Of a stretch of DNA of 21,806 nt, positions 6,827 through 13,637 are shown one piece after another. Made by a program: the position numbers and the translations under genes. How positions within the stretch are numbered: position 1 is the first letter of the stretch; each line of letters begins with the position of its first letter. The notes under the pieces are model-generated. The model was not told where the DNA came from and ran no database searches. It worked only from the letters and a program-made list of their open reading frames with translations. This DNA comes from Candidatus Omnitrophota bacterium (GTDB taxonomy: Bacteria; Ratteibacteria; UBA8468; B48-G9; JAFGKM01), in the NCBI GenBank assembly GCA_023818785.1, contig JAMWCO010000005.1:1-21806 (forward strand). Direction: 5' to 3'.

Positions 6827-8338
6827 TGTTTTTTGTTTTTTAAGATTTTCAACAATTTTTTTATTTAAAATACATCCAGGGTCAGGAGAAACAAAATCAC
6901 CAAAATATGCATAACTTCTTGCAACACAACCACCACAGACAGAGAAATATTTCCCTTTACAGCCATACCTTTCAGGATGATTTCTCCTATCCCTTATCAT
7001 TTTTAAAACATCTGAATTATCCCATACATCAAGCAAATTTTCTTTTTTTATCTGACCATTTTTCTTCATATTCCCTATATAAACATCTGGCATAAAGACA
7101 CATGGAGTTATAGAACCATCTGGTTGGATTGCTATATATGCTCTTGCTGCTCCACATCCACCAATAAGTTCAACAAGATTTTTAAGTTTCTTTGCATTCC
7201 CGGAAGAAAAATGTCCTATTACTGCAAAATCGCCAATACCAAGGTCATACATCTGTTTACAGTATCTTCCAAATTGTGGAGCAGTTGAAAGTAAAGATTC
7301 CCTCCCATTTTTCAAATCATCATAAAAAATTTCAAATAATTTTTCTCTCTCTTCACAAGTTAAGTCATTTCCAAAGTCACCTCTTCCACATGGAATATAA
7401 TTATATAAAACAACTTTCCTTATTCCAAGAGCATCTCTCAATTTTATCATTTCTGGTATCTGATTTTTAATAATTGCATTTTCTCTTGCTACAGTAAAAG
7501 AGATACATACTTTATCTTTCTCTCCAACTTTTATCAAATTTTTTATTCCATTTAAAGCAAGTTCAAAAGCACCTTTGGAACCTCTAAAACTATCATGGAT
7601 ATCGCTACTTCCACCATCTAAACTAACCCCATAATAAGCAAACCCAATTTCTTTCAATCTTTCTGCCACTTTTTCTGTAATAAGTGTTCCATTTGTATTA
7701 ATTGACATATAAAGTCCACCTTCTTTCCCTATTTTCGCAAGTTCCCAAAAAACAGGGTCCATTAATGGTTCTCCACCTGCAAATGCAAAAGTAGGAATAT
7801 TTGTTTTTACTATTTCCTCCATAACTTTTATCTTTTCCTGATTTGTCAATTCTTTAGGAAGTCCCTTTGATAAAATACCAGCATCTTGGTAGCAGTGTTT
7901 ACATCTTAAATTACATCTACCAGTTATATTCCAAACAACCATTAATGGTTGAGCAAAAATGAGTGGTTCTTTAACTCCATATTTTATAACTGTTTCAGCA
8001 ATATTTAATATACTTCTTTTTATTAATGGATTTTTAAATGTATCTTTCAACTCACTTCTTTCAATATCAAAAATCTTACAAATATGGTCAAAGATTATAT
8101 AAGGAACAATTGTCTCTTTTTCTTTAAGAATTCTTCCAAAAATACTCCTTGTATCAGTGCTAAATTTTTCAATAAATTCTTCAAGTTTTGTTTTCCCATT
8201 CTCATTCTCTTTAATATAATCTGAAATAACTTTTTTTGTAAGAGAACTATTTAAAATTTTATATAAAGAACCTTTTTTTAAATTATCTGATAGTTTATCT
8301 GGATTAAAAGGGAACTTATTTAAATTCCAGAGTCCCAT
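6818..8338 (-). CDS. radical SAM/SPASM domain protein
   Basis: A 506-residue protein with an N-terminal region of about 130 residues of unknown function, a radical SAM barrel with CNLRCKHC (Cys142, 146, 149 binding the 4Fe-4S cluster that cleaves S-adenosylmethionine) and AGGEP (187-191), and a C-terminal SPASM-type region for auxiliary clusters: Cys395 (GGCGAAR), Cys413 (PDGSITPC), Cys460, Cys468/471 (CGGC) and Cys489. The layout and a YIPCGRG segment (314-320) recall NirJ/AhbC/AhbD- and PqqE-like enzymes that modify haem precursors or peptides, but no haem gene or precursor peptide is seen nearby. It has a strong AAGGAGGTGA site and starts 21 bases after a transposase-like DNA-binding protein, so the two are one operon. 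Substrate unknown. Confidence 0.85.
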   Translation of the reverse strand: MGLWNLNKFPFNPDKLSDNLKKGSLYKILNSSLTKKVISDYIKENENGKTKLEEFIEKFSTDTRSIFGRILKEKETIVPYIIFDHICKIFDIERSELKDTFKNPLIKRSILNIAETVIKYGVKEPLIFAQPLMVVWNITGRCNLRCKHCYQDAGILSKGLPKELTNQEKIKVMEEIVKTNIPTFAFAGGEPLMDPVFWELAKIGKEGGLYMSINTNGTLITEKVAERLKEIGFAYYGVSLDGGSSDIHDSFRGSKGAFELALNGIKNLIKVGEKDKVCISFTVARENAIIKNQIPEMIKLRDALGIRKVVLYNYIPCGRGDFGNDLTCEEREKLFEIFYDDLKNGRESLLSTAPQFGRYCKQMYDLGIGDFAVIGHFSSGNAKKLKNLVELIGGCGAARAYIAIQPDGSITPCVFMPDVYIGNMKKNGQIKKENLLDVWDNSDVLKMIRDRRNHPERYGCKGKYFSVCGGCVARSYAYFGDFVSPDPGCILNKKIVENLKKQKTLV

Positions 8339-8359
8339 TTTTCACCTCCTTGATGCTTT

Positions 8360-8824
8360 CTAAACTTCCTCATATCTTTTTTCTTTAAAGTTAATGTTCA
8401 TCTTTTTAATTATTTTTCTTATCGTTTCATGGCTTATATTTTCTATAATTTTGTTTTCTTCAAGATATTTTTTAAGTTTATAAAGTGTCCATGTTGAAAA
8501 TAAAAGACCAAGTTTTCTTGGAGGAATTTTTGCAATTTTAAATATTATATTTTTCACATTTTCTCCAAATTTTTCTTTTTTACCTGTCTTTGGTGAATCT
8601 AAAATTACATCTATCCCTCTTTCATTATATCTGTGAATCCATTTTCTTAAATGATTTGGATGTAATTTAACAATTTTTGAAATTTCACTTACTTTATATC
8701 TATGAATTCCTGAAAGGATAATCGTATGAACTCTTTTCTTTATGTATTCCTCTCCATTTTTAAGAAGTTCATAAAGTTTTTTAATATCTTCCTTATTTAT
8801 ATTAGCAAATAGATATTTCGCCAT
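8360..8824 (-). CDS. IS630-transposase-like DNA-binding protein without catalytic domain
   Basis: A 154-residue basic protein made of two DNA-binding parts: a helix-turn-helix (about residues 44-66, VSEISKIVKLHPNHLRKW) and a winged-helix region (about 102-147, with STWTLYKLKKYL and ISHETIRKIIKKMNI). This is the N-terminal half of IS630/Tc1-mariner family transposases; the protein stops where the DDE nuclease would begin. Only 21 bases separate it from the radical SAM gene, so no remnant of a DDE domain is left, and terminal inverted repeats are not evident. It has its own GGGGGG ribosome-binding site and a consensus promoter. Most likely a domesticated regulator; a frozen transposase fragment is the alternative. 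Confidence 0.75.
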   Translation of the reverse strand: MAKYLFANINKEDIKKLYELLKNGEEYIKKRVHTIILSGIHRYKVSEISKIVKLHPNHLRKWIHRYNERGIDVILDSPKTGKKEKFGENVKNIIFKIAKIPPRKLGLLFSTWTLYKLKKYLEENKIIENISHETIRKIIKKMNINFKEKRYEEV

Positions 8825-8833
8825 TTACCCCCC

Positions 8834-8868
8834 TTTTTTGAAATTATTATACCCAGTTTTTTGAAATT
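8834..8868. promoter_or_regulatory. two direct repeats flanking the -10 box (possible operator)
   Basis: TTTTTTGAAATT occurs at 8834-8845 and again at 8857-8868, 23 bp apart from start to start (about two helical turns). One copy covers the likely transcription start of the minus-strand operon and the other fills the spacer next to the -35 box, the arrangement expected for repressor sites. The gap also lies upstream of the divergent sigma-factor gene. Confidence 0.45.
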
Positions 8869-8873
8869 GTCAA
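8846..8873 (-). promoter_or_regulatory. consensus promoter of the HTH/radical SAM operon
   Basis: On the minus strand a perfect TTGACA (8868-8873), a 16-base spacer and a perfect TATAAT (8846-8851). Transcription should begin near 8838-8840, about 15 bases before the ATG. Confidence 0.8.
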
Positions 8874-8913
8874 GATATTATTATTGTGGTAAATTATATT
8901 TAAAGGATAGATT

Positions 8914-9492
8914 ATGAATGAAATTGAACTTGTGGAAAGAGCAAAAACAGGTGATACAAAAGCGTTTGAAGAACTTGTTAAAAAGACACAAGACAAAATA
9001 TATAATCTTGGAATAAAATTTTTTGGAAATAAAGAAGATGCCGCAGACCTTCTTCAGGAAACATATATAAAAGCATATGAAAGTTTACCCTCTTTTGAAG
9101 GAAGGTCTTCATTTTCTACATGGCTTTACAGAATTGCTACAAATTTTGCTCTTATGAAATTAAGAAAAGAAAAATATAAAAAAATATCAATAGATGAAAT
9201 AAAAAAAAGAGTGGATGGAACATATGATAGAAATGACCTTTCTGACTGGAAGGATAATCCTTATTTTCACTATAGAAATGAGGAATTGAAAGAAATTTTA
9301 TCTTCTGCAATAGATTCTTTACCTTTAAAATATAAAACAATATTTATACTTCATGATATTGAAGGATTGTCTGTTGAAGAAGTAGCAAAAATTTTATCTC
9401 TATCTATACCAACTACTAAAACGAGAATTCACAGAAGTAGGTTATATTTAAGAGAAAAATTATCAGATTATTTTAAGAAAAAAGGAAATTAA
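8914..9492 (+). CDS. ECF-family RNA polymerase sigma factor (sigma-24 type)
   Basis: Directs RNA polymerase to a stress regulon. The 192 residues comprise region 2 (about 10-85, with DAADLLQETYIKAYESLPSF and FSTWLYRIATN for core binding and -10 melting), a linker containing DWKDNP typical of RpoE-like factors, and region 4 (about 125-182, LPLKYKTIFILHDIEGLSVE and the recognition helix IPTTKTRIHRSR). Regions 1.1 and 3 are absent, as in the ECF group. The stop codon TAA is followed immediately by the ATG of a zinc-finger anti-sigma gene, the classical regulatory pair, then hsp20. A weak divergent promoter (TTGTCA 8867-8872, N17, TAAATT 8890-8895) may overlap the -35 of the leftward promoter. 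Confidence 0.93.
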   Translation: MNEIELVERAKTGDTKAFEELVKKTQDKIYNLGIKFFGNKEDAADLLQETYIKAYESLPSFEGRSSFSTWLYRIATNFALMKLRKEKYKKISIDEIKKRVDGTYDRNDLSDWKDNPYFHYRNEELKEILSSAIDSLPLKYKTIFILHDIEGLSVEEVAKILSLSIPTTKTRIHRSRLYLREKLSDYFKKKGN

Positions 9493-9726
9493 ATGGATTG
9501 TAAAAGAATAATAAAACTTATATCTGATTATATTGACAAAGAAATAGAAGAAACAGAAAGAGAAATTTTTGAACAACATATAAGAATATGCAAAAGATGC
9601 GAAGCAATATTAGAATCAATTGAAAAAACAATTTTACTTTCAAAATTGCTATATAAAAAGAAAAAAATCCCTAAGAAGATTGAAAAAGCATTATATTATC
9701 AGATAAGAATAAGATATAAAAAGTGA
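9493..9726 (+). CDS. soluble zinc-finger anti-sigma factor
   Basis: A 77-residue partner that should hold the upstream sigma factor inactive. It carries the complete zinc anti-sigma (ZAS) motif: Cys3, His29, Cys33 and Cys36 (HIRICKRC). In RsrA- and ChrR-type proteins these ligate zinc and release the sigma factor after thiol oxidation or another signal. No hydrophobic segment is present, so it is cytoplasmic rather than a membrane sensor of envelope stress. The C-terminal half is highly basic (KKKKIPKKIEKA) and short. It begins directly at the sigma-factor stop codon. Residue pattern and position make the assignment firm; the signal is inference. Confidence 0.85.
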   Translation: MDCKRIIKLISDYIDKEIEETEREIFEQHIRICKRCEAILESIEKTILLSKLLYKKKKIPKKIEKALYYQIRIRYKK

Positions 9727-9736
9727 AACTAATCTA

Positions 9737-9778
9737 CTTTCTTTTTCATCTAATAAAATGAAAAACAAAGAAAGGAGG
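9737..9778 (+). promoter_or_regulatory. hairpin next to the hsp20 ribosome-binding site (possible RNA thermometer)
   Basis: CTTTCTTT (9737-9744) pairs with AAAGAAAG (9767-9774), and inside it TTCAT (9745-9749) pairs with ATGAA (9758-9762), with an 8-base loop and an AAAC bulge on the right side. The right arm runs into the AAAGGAGG ribosome-binding site (9771-9778). Adding CTA (9734-9736) would pair across one mismatch with GAG, partly masking the site. The weak A-U stem would melt with modest heat. Whether the leader is transcribed this far is not known. Confidence 0.4.
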
Positions 9779-9786
9779 TGATAAAA

Positions 9787-10227
9787 ATGGCAAAACTTGC
9801 AAGATGGAATCCAATAAAAGAAGTACTTGATTTAAGAGATGATTTTGATAGATTAATTGATAGATTCTTCTCAAAAGATTTTGATATTTGGGAAGGACCA
9901 AGAACATTTGATGTTGACATCTACCAAGATGCAGAAAATATTATTTTAAAAGCAGAAATCCCAGGTATGAATAAAGAAGATATTTCAATTTCTCTTACAG
10001 AAGATACAGTTACTATATCTGGGAAAAAGACAGAAGAAAAGAAGATTGAAAGAGAAAATTATTTAAGAAAAGAAATTAAAACAGGAAGTTTCTCAAGAAG
10101 TTTTACTTTACCATGTGCTGTAGATAGAGAAAAAGTAAAAGCAAGTTACAAAAATGGAGTCCTTGAAATAGTCCTTCCCAAATCTGAAAAAGAGAAAGCA
10201 AAAGAAGTTAAAATAGAGGTTGAGTAA
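9787..10227 (+). CDS. hsp20: Hsp20/alpha-crystallin family small heat shock protein
   Basis: ATP-independent chaperone that binds unfolding proteins and forms oligomers in the cytoplasm. The 146-residue protein has a short N-terminal arm (MAKLARWNPIKEVLDLRDDF), an alpha-crystallin domain (about 40-132, with VDIYQDAENIILKAEIPGM, and the family end motif GVLEIVLPK at 124-132), and a C-terminal tail with an I-x-V motif (IEV, 143-145) used for oligomer contacts. The ATG at 9787 is chosen because AGGAGG lies at 9773-9778; the GTG at 9778 overlaps that site. It follows the sigma/anti-sigma pair by 60 bases and ends at a strong terminator. Confidence 0.95.
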   Translation: MAKLARWNPIKEVLDLRDDFDRLIDRFFSKDFDIWEGPRTFDVDIYQDAENIILKAEIPGMNKEDISISLTEDTVTISGKKTEEKKIERENYLRKEIKTGSFSRSFTLPCAVDREKVKASYKNGVLEIVLPKSEKEKAKEVKIEVE

Positions 10228-10230
10228 GAT

Positions 10231-10265
10231 AAAAAGGGGGCAAAGACCCCCTTTTATTTTTTAAA
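10231..10265 (+). terminator. rho-independent terminator after hsp20
   Basis: AAAAGGGGG (10232-10240), loop CAAAGA, CCCCCTTTT (10247-10255), then a T-rich run. A 9-bp stem with U-tract, six bases after the hsp20 stop. It separates hsp20 from trxB, whose ATG follows at 10267. Confidence 0.92.
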
Positions 10266-10266
10266 A

Positions 10267-11205
10267 ATGGAAAGAGTAATAATAATTGGTGGTGGACCTG
10301 CTGGACTTTCAGCAGGTATTTTTTTATGTAGAGATAAAATTCCAACATTAATCATAGAAAAATTCTCACCAGGTGGTAATATGCTTTTAACAGAAATTAT
10401 AGAAAATTATCCAGGTTATCCAGAAGGAATAAGTGGTTTTGATTTAGCAGAAAATATGAAAAAGCAGTTTTTAAAATTTGGTGGACAAATAAAATATGGA
10501 GAAGTTGAGAAAATCCAGTTAAGAGATAACAAAAAAATAATTAAACTTAAAAATGGTCAAATACTTGAAAGTGATGTTTTAATAATTGCTTCTGGTTGTT
10601 CAAGAAAAAAATTAGGAGTAAAAGGAGAAGAAGAATTTATAGGGAAAGGGGTATCTTTTTGTGCTATATGTGATGGTGCTTTTTTTAAAGATAAAGAAGT
10701 TGCTGTTATTGGAGGAGGGGATTCTGCTGTTGAAGAAAGTATTTATTTAACAAGATTTGCAAAAATTGTATATCTTATTCATAGAAGAGAAGAATTGAGA
10801 GCAAAAAGATATTTACAGGAAGAAGTAAAAAAGAATGAGAAAATTAAATTTATAATTCCATATATCGTAAAAGAAATAAAAGGAAAAGAAAAAGCTGAAA
10901 GTCTTATTTTGCAAAATACAATGAAGGAAGAAAATATTGAATTAAGAATTGATGGTATTTTTATTTCTGTTGGTCATAAACCAAACACTCAATTTTTAAA
11001 TGGACTTGTTAAGACAAATGAGAATGGATTTATAATTGTAAATGAAAAAATGGAAACAAATATTAAAGGGATTTATGCTTGTGGAGATGTAATAAAAAAA
11101 TCATTATATCAGATAATAACTGCAGCAAGTGAAGGAATGATTGCTGCTTTTTTTGCAGAAAGATACCTTGAAAATCTTGTGTCAAATATCAACCTACGAA
11201 GTTAA
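10267..11205 (+). CDS. trxB: thioredoxin reductase (FAD/NADPH)
   Basis: Transfers electrons from NADPH through FAD to thioredoxin or a similar disulfide protein. The 312-residue low-molecular-weight form shows the FAD-binding IIGGGPAGLSAG (6-17), the redox-active CAIC followed by DG (132-137), the NAD(P) site VIGGGDSAVEE (147-157) with HRR (172-174) favouring NADPH, and the C-terminal FAD motif IYACGD (269-274). The usual family end (FFAERYLENL) is followed by eight extra residues encoded by a dispersed repeat that also supplies the stop codon. The ATG has no Shine-Dalgarno site and lies directly behind a terminator, so it may be leaderless or poorly initiated. No thioredoxin gene is in the window. 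Confidence 0.93.
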   Translation: MERVIIIGGGPAGLSAGIFLCRDKIPTLIIEKFSPGGNMLLTEIIENYPGYPEGISGFDLAENMKKQFLKFGGQIKYGEVEKIQLRDNKKIIKLKNGQILESDVLIIASGCSRKKLGVKGEEEFIGKGVSFCAICDGAFFKDKEVAVIGGGDSAVEESIYLTRFAKIVYLIHRREELRAKRYLQEEVKKNEKIKFIIPYIVKEIKGKEKAESLILQNTMKEENIELRIDGIFISVGHKPNTQFLNGLVKTNENGFIIVNEKMETNIKGIYACGDVIKKSLYQIITAASEGMIAAFFAERYLENLVSNINLRS

Positions 11206-11210
11206 CAAAT
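11178..11210 (+). repeat. dispersed 33-bp repeat, copy 2, overlapping the trxB 3' end
   Basis: Matches 550-582 at 31 of 33 positions in the same direction. It encodes the last residues of TrxB (VSNINLRS) and its TAA stop, suggesting insertion at or just before the original stop codon. The remaining 11211-11282 is AT-rich and holds nothing recognisable. Confidence 0.7.
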
Positions 11211-11282
11211 TATTCTTTTTAGACGCACTACTTACCTTATATCAATTCTTTTAAAAATATTTTCTTTTTCTATCTTTTAAGG

Positions 11283-11288
11283 TATAAT
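11283..11288 (+). promoter_or_regulatory. -10 box of a probable leaderless promoter
   Basis: A perfect TATAAT at 11283-11288 stands seven bases before the ATG at 11296. A start at the usual distance would begin at or within a base or two of the A of ATG. No Shine-Dalgarno sequence is present; the -35 region is poor. Confidence 0.55.
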
Positions 11289-11295
11289 TTTTAAA

Positions 11296-11778
11296 ATGAA
11301 GATAATCATAGTTTATTTTTCACTCACAGGAAATACAAAGAAACTTGCAGTAAAGATATATCAATTTTTAAAATCAAAGAATTTAGAGGTCAGTTTATTT
11401 GAATTAGAAAGTAAAGAAAAAAAGAGTTTTTTAAGAAACTGTATAGAGGCAATAATTAATAAAAGAGTTCCAATTGAAAAAATACCACCTATTGAAAATT
11501 ATGGATGTATTGCTATTGGCACACCTATTTGGGCTGGTAAAATCCCTCCTTTAGTAAAATCATTTATAAAGGAAATTGATATAAGTAATAAAAATATCTT
11601 TCTCTTTACAACTTATAAGAGTGGATTTTTGAAAGGAAAAGCAATGAAAGAATTTGTAAAACTTATTGAAGAGGAAAAGGGGAAGATAATTGGGAAAATT
11701 GATATTAAAGGTAAAAAAATTGATGAAAATATGAATTTAATTAGAGAGGAAATAGAAAAATGTTTGAAAAAATTATAA
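11296..11778 (+). CDS. flavodoxin-like protein
   Basis: Small FMN-binding electron carrier or quinone/disulfide-related flavoprotein. The 160 residues begin with MKIIIVYFSLTGNTKKLA, whose S-x-T-G-N-T loop (residues 9-14) binds the FMN phosphate, and include the second flavin loop GTPIWAGKIPP (75-85) typical of flavodoxin-fold proteins. The segment between is basic (about residues 40-60, RNCIEAIINKRVP). Its last codons overlap the start of ridA by 19 bases. It starts a long plus-strand run of closely spaced genes. The redox partner is unknown; TrxB lies just upstream. Confidence 0.83.
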   Translation: MKIIIVYFSLTGNTKKLAVKIYQFLKSKNLEVSLFELESKEKKSFLRNCIEAIINKRVPIEKIPPIENYGCIAIGTPIWAGKIPPLVKSFIKEIDISNKNIFLFTTYKSGFLKGKAMKEFVKLIEEEKGKIIGKIDIKGKKIDENMNLIREEIEKCLKKL

Positions 11779-12143
11779 CAGAGAAATCTCCTATTCCAGT
11801 AGGTCCATATTCTCAAGGGATAAAATGGAAAAATTTTATTTTTATTTCAGGCCAGATTCCAGTTGACCCAAAAACAAATCAAGTTGTGAAAGGAGATATT
11901 TCTGTCCAGACAAAACAGGTTATAGAAAATATAAAAAATATTTTAAAAGAGGTGGGTGGTAATCTTGAAAATGTTGTTAAGACTACAGTTTATTTAAAAA
12001 ATCTAAATGATTTTGAAAAATTTAATTATGTTTATGCAGAGTATTTTAAAAATAAACCAGCAAGAACTACTGTTGAAGTTTCAAATCTACCAAAAAATGT
12101 TCTTGTTGAAATAGATGCAATTGCAATATTAGAAGGAGAATAA
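11760..12143 (+). CDS. ridA: RidA family enamine/imine deaminase
   Basis: Hydrolyses reactive 2-aminoacrylate-type enamines made by PLP enzymes such as serine/threonine dehydratase, protecting other PLP enzymes. The 127 residues cover the whole YjgF/YER057c/UK114 fold: PVGPYSQGI (residues 13-21), FISGQIPVDP, NIKNILKEVG, TTVYLKNLNDF and ARTTVEVSNLPKNVLVEIDA, which contains the substrate-binding arginine. Length and motifs are standard. It overlaps the flavodoxin gene by 19 bases, so coupled translation is likely. Confidence 0.95.
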   Translation: MFEKIITEKSPIPVGPYSQGIKWKNFIFISGQIPVDPKTNQVVKGDISVQTKQVIENIKNILKEVGGNLENVVKTTVYLKNLNDFEKFNYVYAEYFKNKPARTTVEVSNLPKNVLVEIDAIAILEGE

Positions 12144-12145
12144 AT

Positions 12146-12535
12146 ATGATTAAAAAATCTTTTCTATTTCTTTTATTTGGTTTTATTTCAGGAATTTTAT
12201 ATTCTTCAATAAAAGAAAGAATTAAATTTGAGAACTGGCCTTGTATGAAATTTAAAAATATTAGGATTTTAATTGCAGAAGGTGAATTATCAAATCAGGG
12301 GTTTGCAGGTTCAGATTTAAATGAGATGAAAAATACAATAATTATATTCCCAAATCTTCCAAAAGATGTTATTTTTACAAATATTGACCAAGGCTTTGGA
12401 CCTGTAAAAGAAGATATTAAAATTTATTACCTTGATAAAAATTTCAAAATTATTAATTTTGATATAATAAAAAAAGAAAAAGGTATTTCAATTCCTCCAA
12501 AAAACACATATATTGCAGTTGAAGGTTTACCTTAA
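12146..12535 (+). CDS. exported or membrane-anchored protein, DUF192-like
   Basis: A 129-residue protein with an N-terminal hydrophobic helix (about residues 4-21, FLFLLFGFISGILYSS) that could be an uncleaved anchor or signal peptide; there is no lipobox. The remainder shows a pattern resembling DUF192 (COG1430): a strand (IRILIAEGELSNQGFAGSDL), then IIIFPNLPKDVIF, an acidic segment (GPVKEDIKIYYLDKNFKI) where DUF192 has its P-x-D-I-x-F-L-D block, and a closing PPKNTYIAVEGLP. The resemblance is distant and not certain; it may equally be a lineage-specific protein. The start follows the ridA stop by two bases with GGAG upstream, and the stop abuts the next ATG. Confidence 0.5.
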   Translation: MIKKSFLFLLFGFISGILYSSIKERIKFENWPCMKFKNIRILIAEGELSNQGFAGSDLNEMKNTIIIFPNLPKDVIFTNIDQGFGPVKEDIKIYYLDKNFKIINFDIIKKEKGISIPPKNTYIAVEGLP

Positions 12536-13597
12536 ATGTATCTTTGTAAAATATGTAATAAAGAAAAATTAATATCTAAAAATTTAGGTATCTGTGTTGA
12601 ATGTATAAGAGAAAAACCTGAAATTGCAATTATTTATGCTAATGAAGTCCATAAGAAAATAAGAGAAAAATTTAATCTCCCATCTTTTCCACCAAAAATA
12701 GAGAATGGGGTTAAATGTAATATTTGTGATAATCAATGTATTATTGGAATAGGAGAGAAAGGATATTGTGGCTTGAGAGAAAATGTCAATAATTTTTTAA
12801 AAAGTAAAGTAAGTTCAGATACTGCGGTTTGTGATTTTTATTACGACTTAATTCCTACAAATTGCTGTGCTTCATGGTTCTGTAAAGCAGATAAAGAAGG
12901 AAAAGGTAAATATAATCTTGCAGTCTTTTTTTATGGTTGTTCATTCAACTGCCTTTTCTGCCAAAATTATTCCCACAAATTTATTGAAAAAGGAAATATT
13001 TTACAATCTGAACAATTGCTCAAAAAGGCAATTTCTGAAAAAGTTTATTGTGTTTGTTTTTTTGGTGGTTCTCCAGAGCCACATTTTCCTTTTGTAATTA
13101 AGTTTTCTGAAGAGATATTAAAATTAAAAAAGATAAGGATATGTTTTGAATGGAATGGAATTGGGAATGAATTTTTTGTAAGAAAAGTAGGAGAAATTAC
13201 ACTTAAAAGTAAAGGGATAATTAAGTTTGATTTAAAGGCATTTGATGAAAATCTAAATATTGTTTTAACAGGGATATCAAATAAAAAAACATATGAAAAT
13301 TTTAAAATTATTGGAAAAGAAATTTTACCAAAAGCAGATTATCCTTTATTAACAGCAACTACACTGCTTGTCCCTGGATATATTGATGAAATTGAAGTTG
13401 AAAAAATAGCAAAATTTATTTCTGATATAAACCCAGAGATCCCTTATTCTCTTTTAGTTTTCTTCCCAGAATTTTATATGAATGATTTACCTATTACTCC
13501 AAAAGAAACTGTTTATAATGCCTTTAATGTTGCAAAAAAATATTTAAAAAATGTTCATATAGGCAATATCCATCTTTTAGATATTTTTAAAATTTAA
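12536..13597 (+). CDS. cysteine-rich radical SAM protein (PflX/AmmeMemoRadiSam-type)
   Basis: A 353-residue radical SAM enzyme of the pyruvate-formate-lyase-activase-like COG1313 group. The cluster motif is GCSFNCLFCQN (Cys135, 139, 142). Before it lie many more cysteines: a ribbon CKIC...CVEC (4, 7, 20, 23), CNICDNQC...YCG (61, 64, 68, 78) as in AmmeMemoRadiSam radical SAM enzymes, and TNCCASWFC (110, 111, 116). These could bind zinc and one or more auxiliary Fe-S clusters. After the motif come FFGGSPEPH (about 165-173, the GGEP-like SAM contact) and a full partial-barrel. It begins immediately after the previous stop and is followed by a MEMO1-family gene, the usual partner in AmmeMemoRadiSam loci. 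The reaction is unknown. Confidence 0.85.
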   Translation: MYLCKICNKEKLISKNLGICVECIREKPEIAIIYANEVHKKIREKFNLPSFPPKIENGVKCNICDNQCIIGIGEKGYCGLRENVNNFLKSKVSSDTAVCDFYYDLIPTNCCASWFCKADKEGKGKYNLAVFFYGCSFNCLFCQNYSHKFIEKGNILQSEQLLKKAISEKVYCVCFFGGSPEPHFPFVIKFSEEILKLKKIRICFEWNGIGNEFFVRKVGEITLKSKGIIKFDLKAFDENLNIVLTGISNKKTYENFKIIGKEILPKADYPLLTATTLLVPGYIDEIEVEKIAKFISDINPEIPYSLLVFFPEFYMNDLPITPKETVYNAFNVAKKYLKNVHIGNIHLLDIFKI

Positions 13598-13600
13598 TTT

Positions 13601-13629
13601 TTGACTGAAAATTTTTAATATGGTTTAAT
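13601..13629 (+). promoter_or_regulatory. promoter of the MEMO gene, probably leaderless
   Basis: TTGACT (13601-13606), a 17-base spacer and TTTAAT (13624-13629), each 5 of 6 matches to consensus. Only eight bases separate the -10 box from the ATG at 13638, so transcription should begin at or very near the start codon. There is no Shine-Dalgarno sequence. Confidence 0.6.
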
Positions 13630-13637
13630 ATTTTAAA

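Noticed and set aside
8340..8913. Intact IS630 insertion sequence
   Set aside because: There is no DDE domain, no inverted terminal repeats and no target duplication visible; only the DNA-binding half remains.
9493..9726. Membrane-bound anti-sigma factor
   Set aside because: No hydrophobic stretch long enough for a transmembrane helix is present in the 77 residues.
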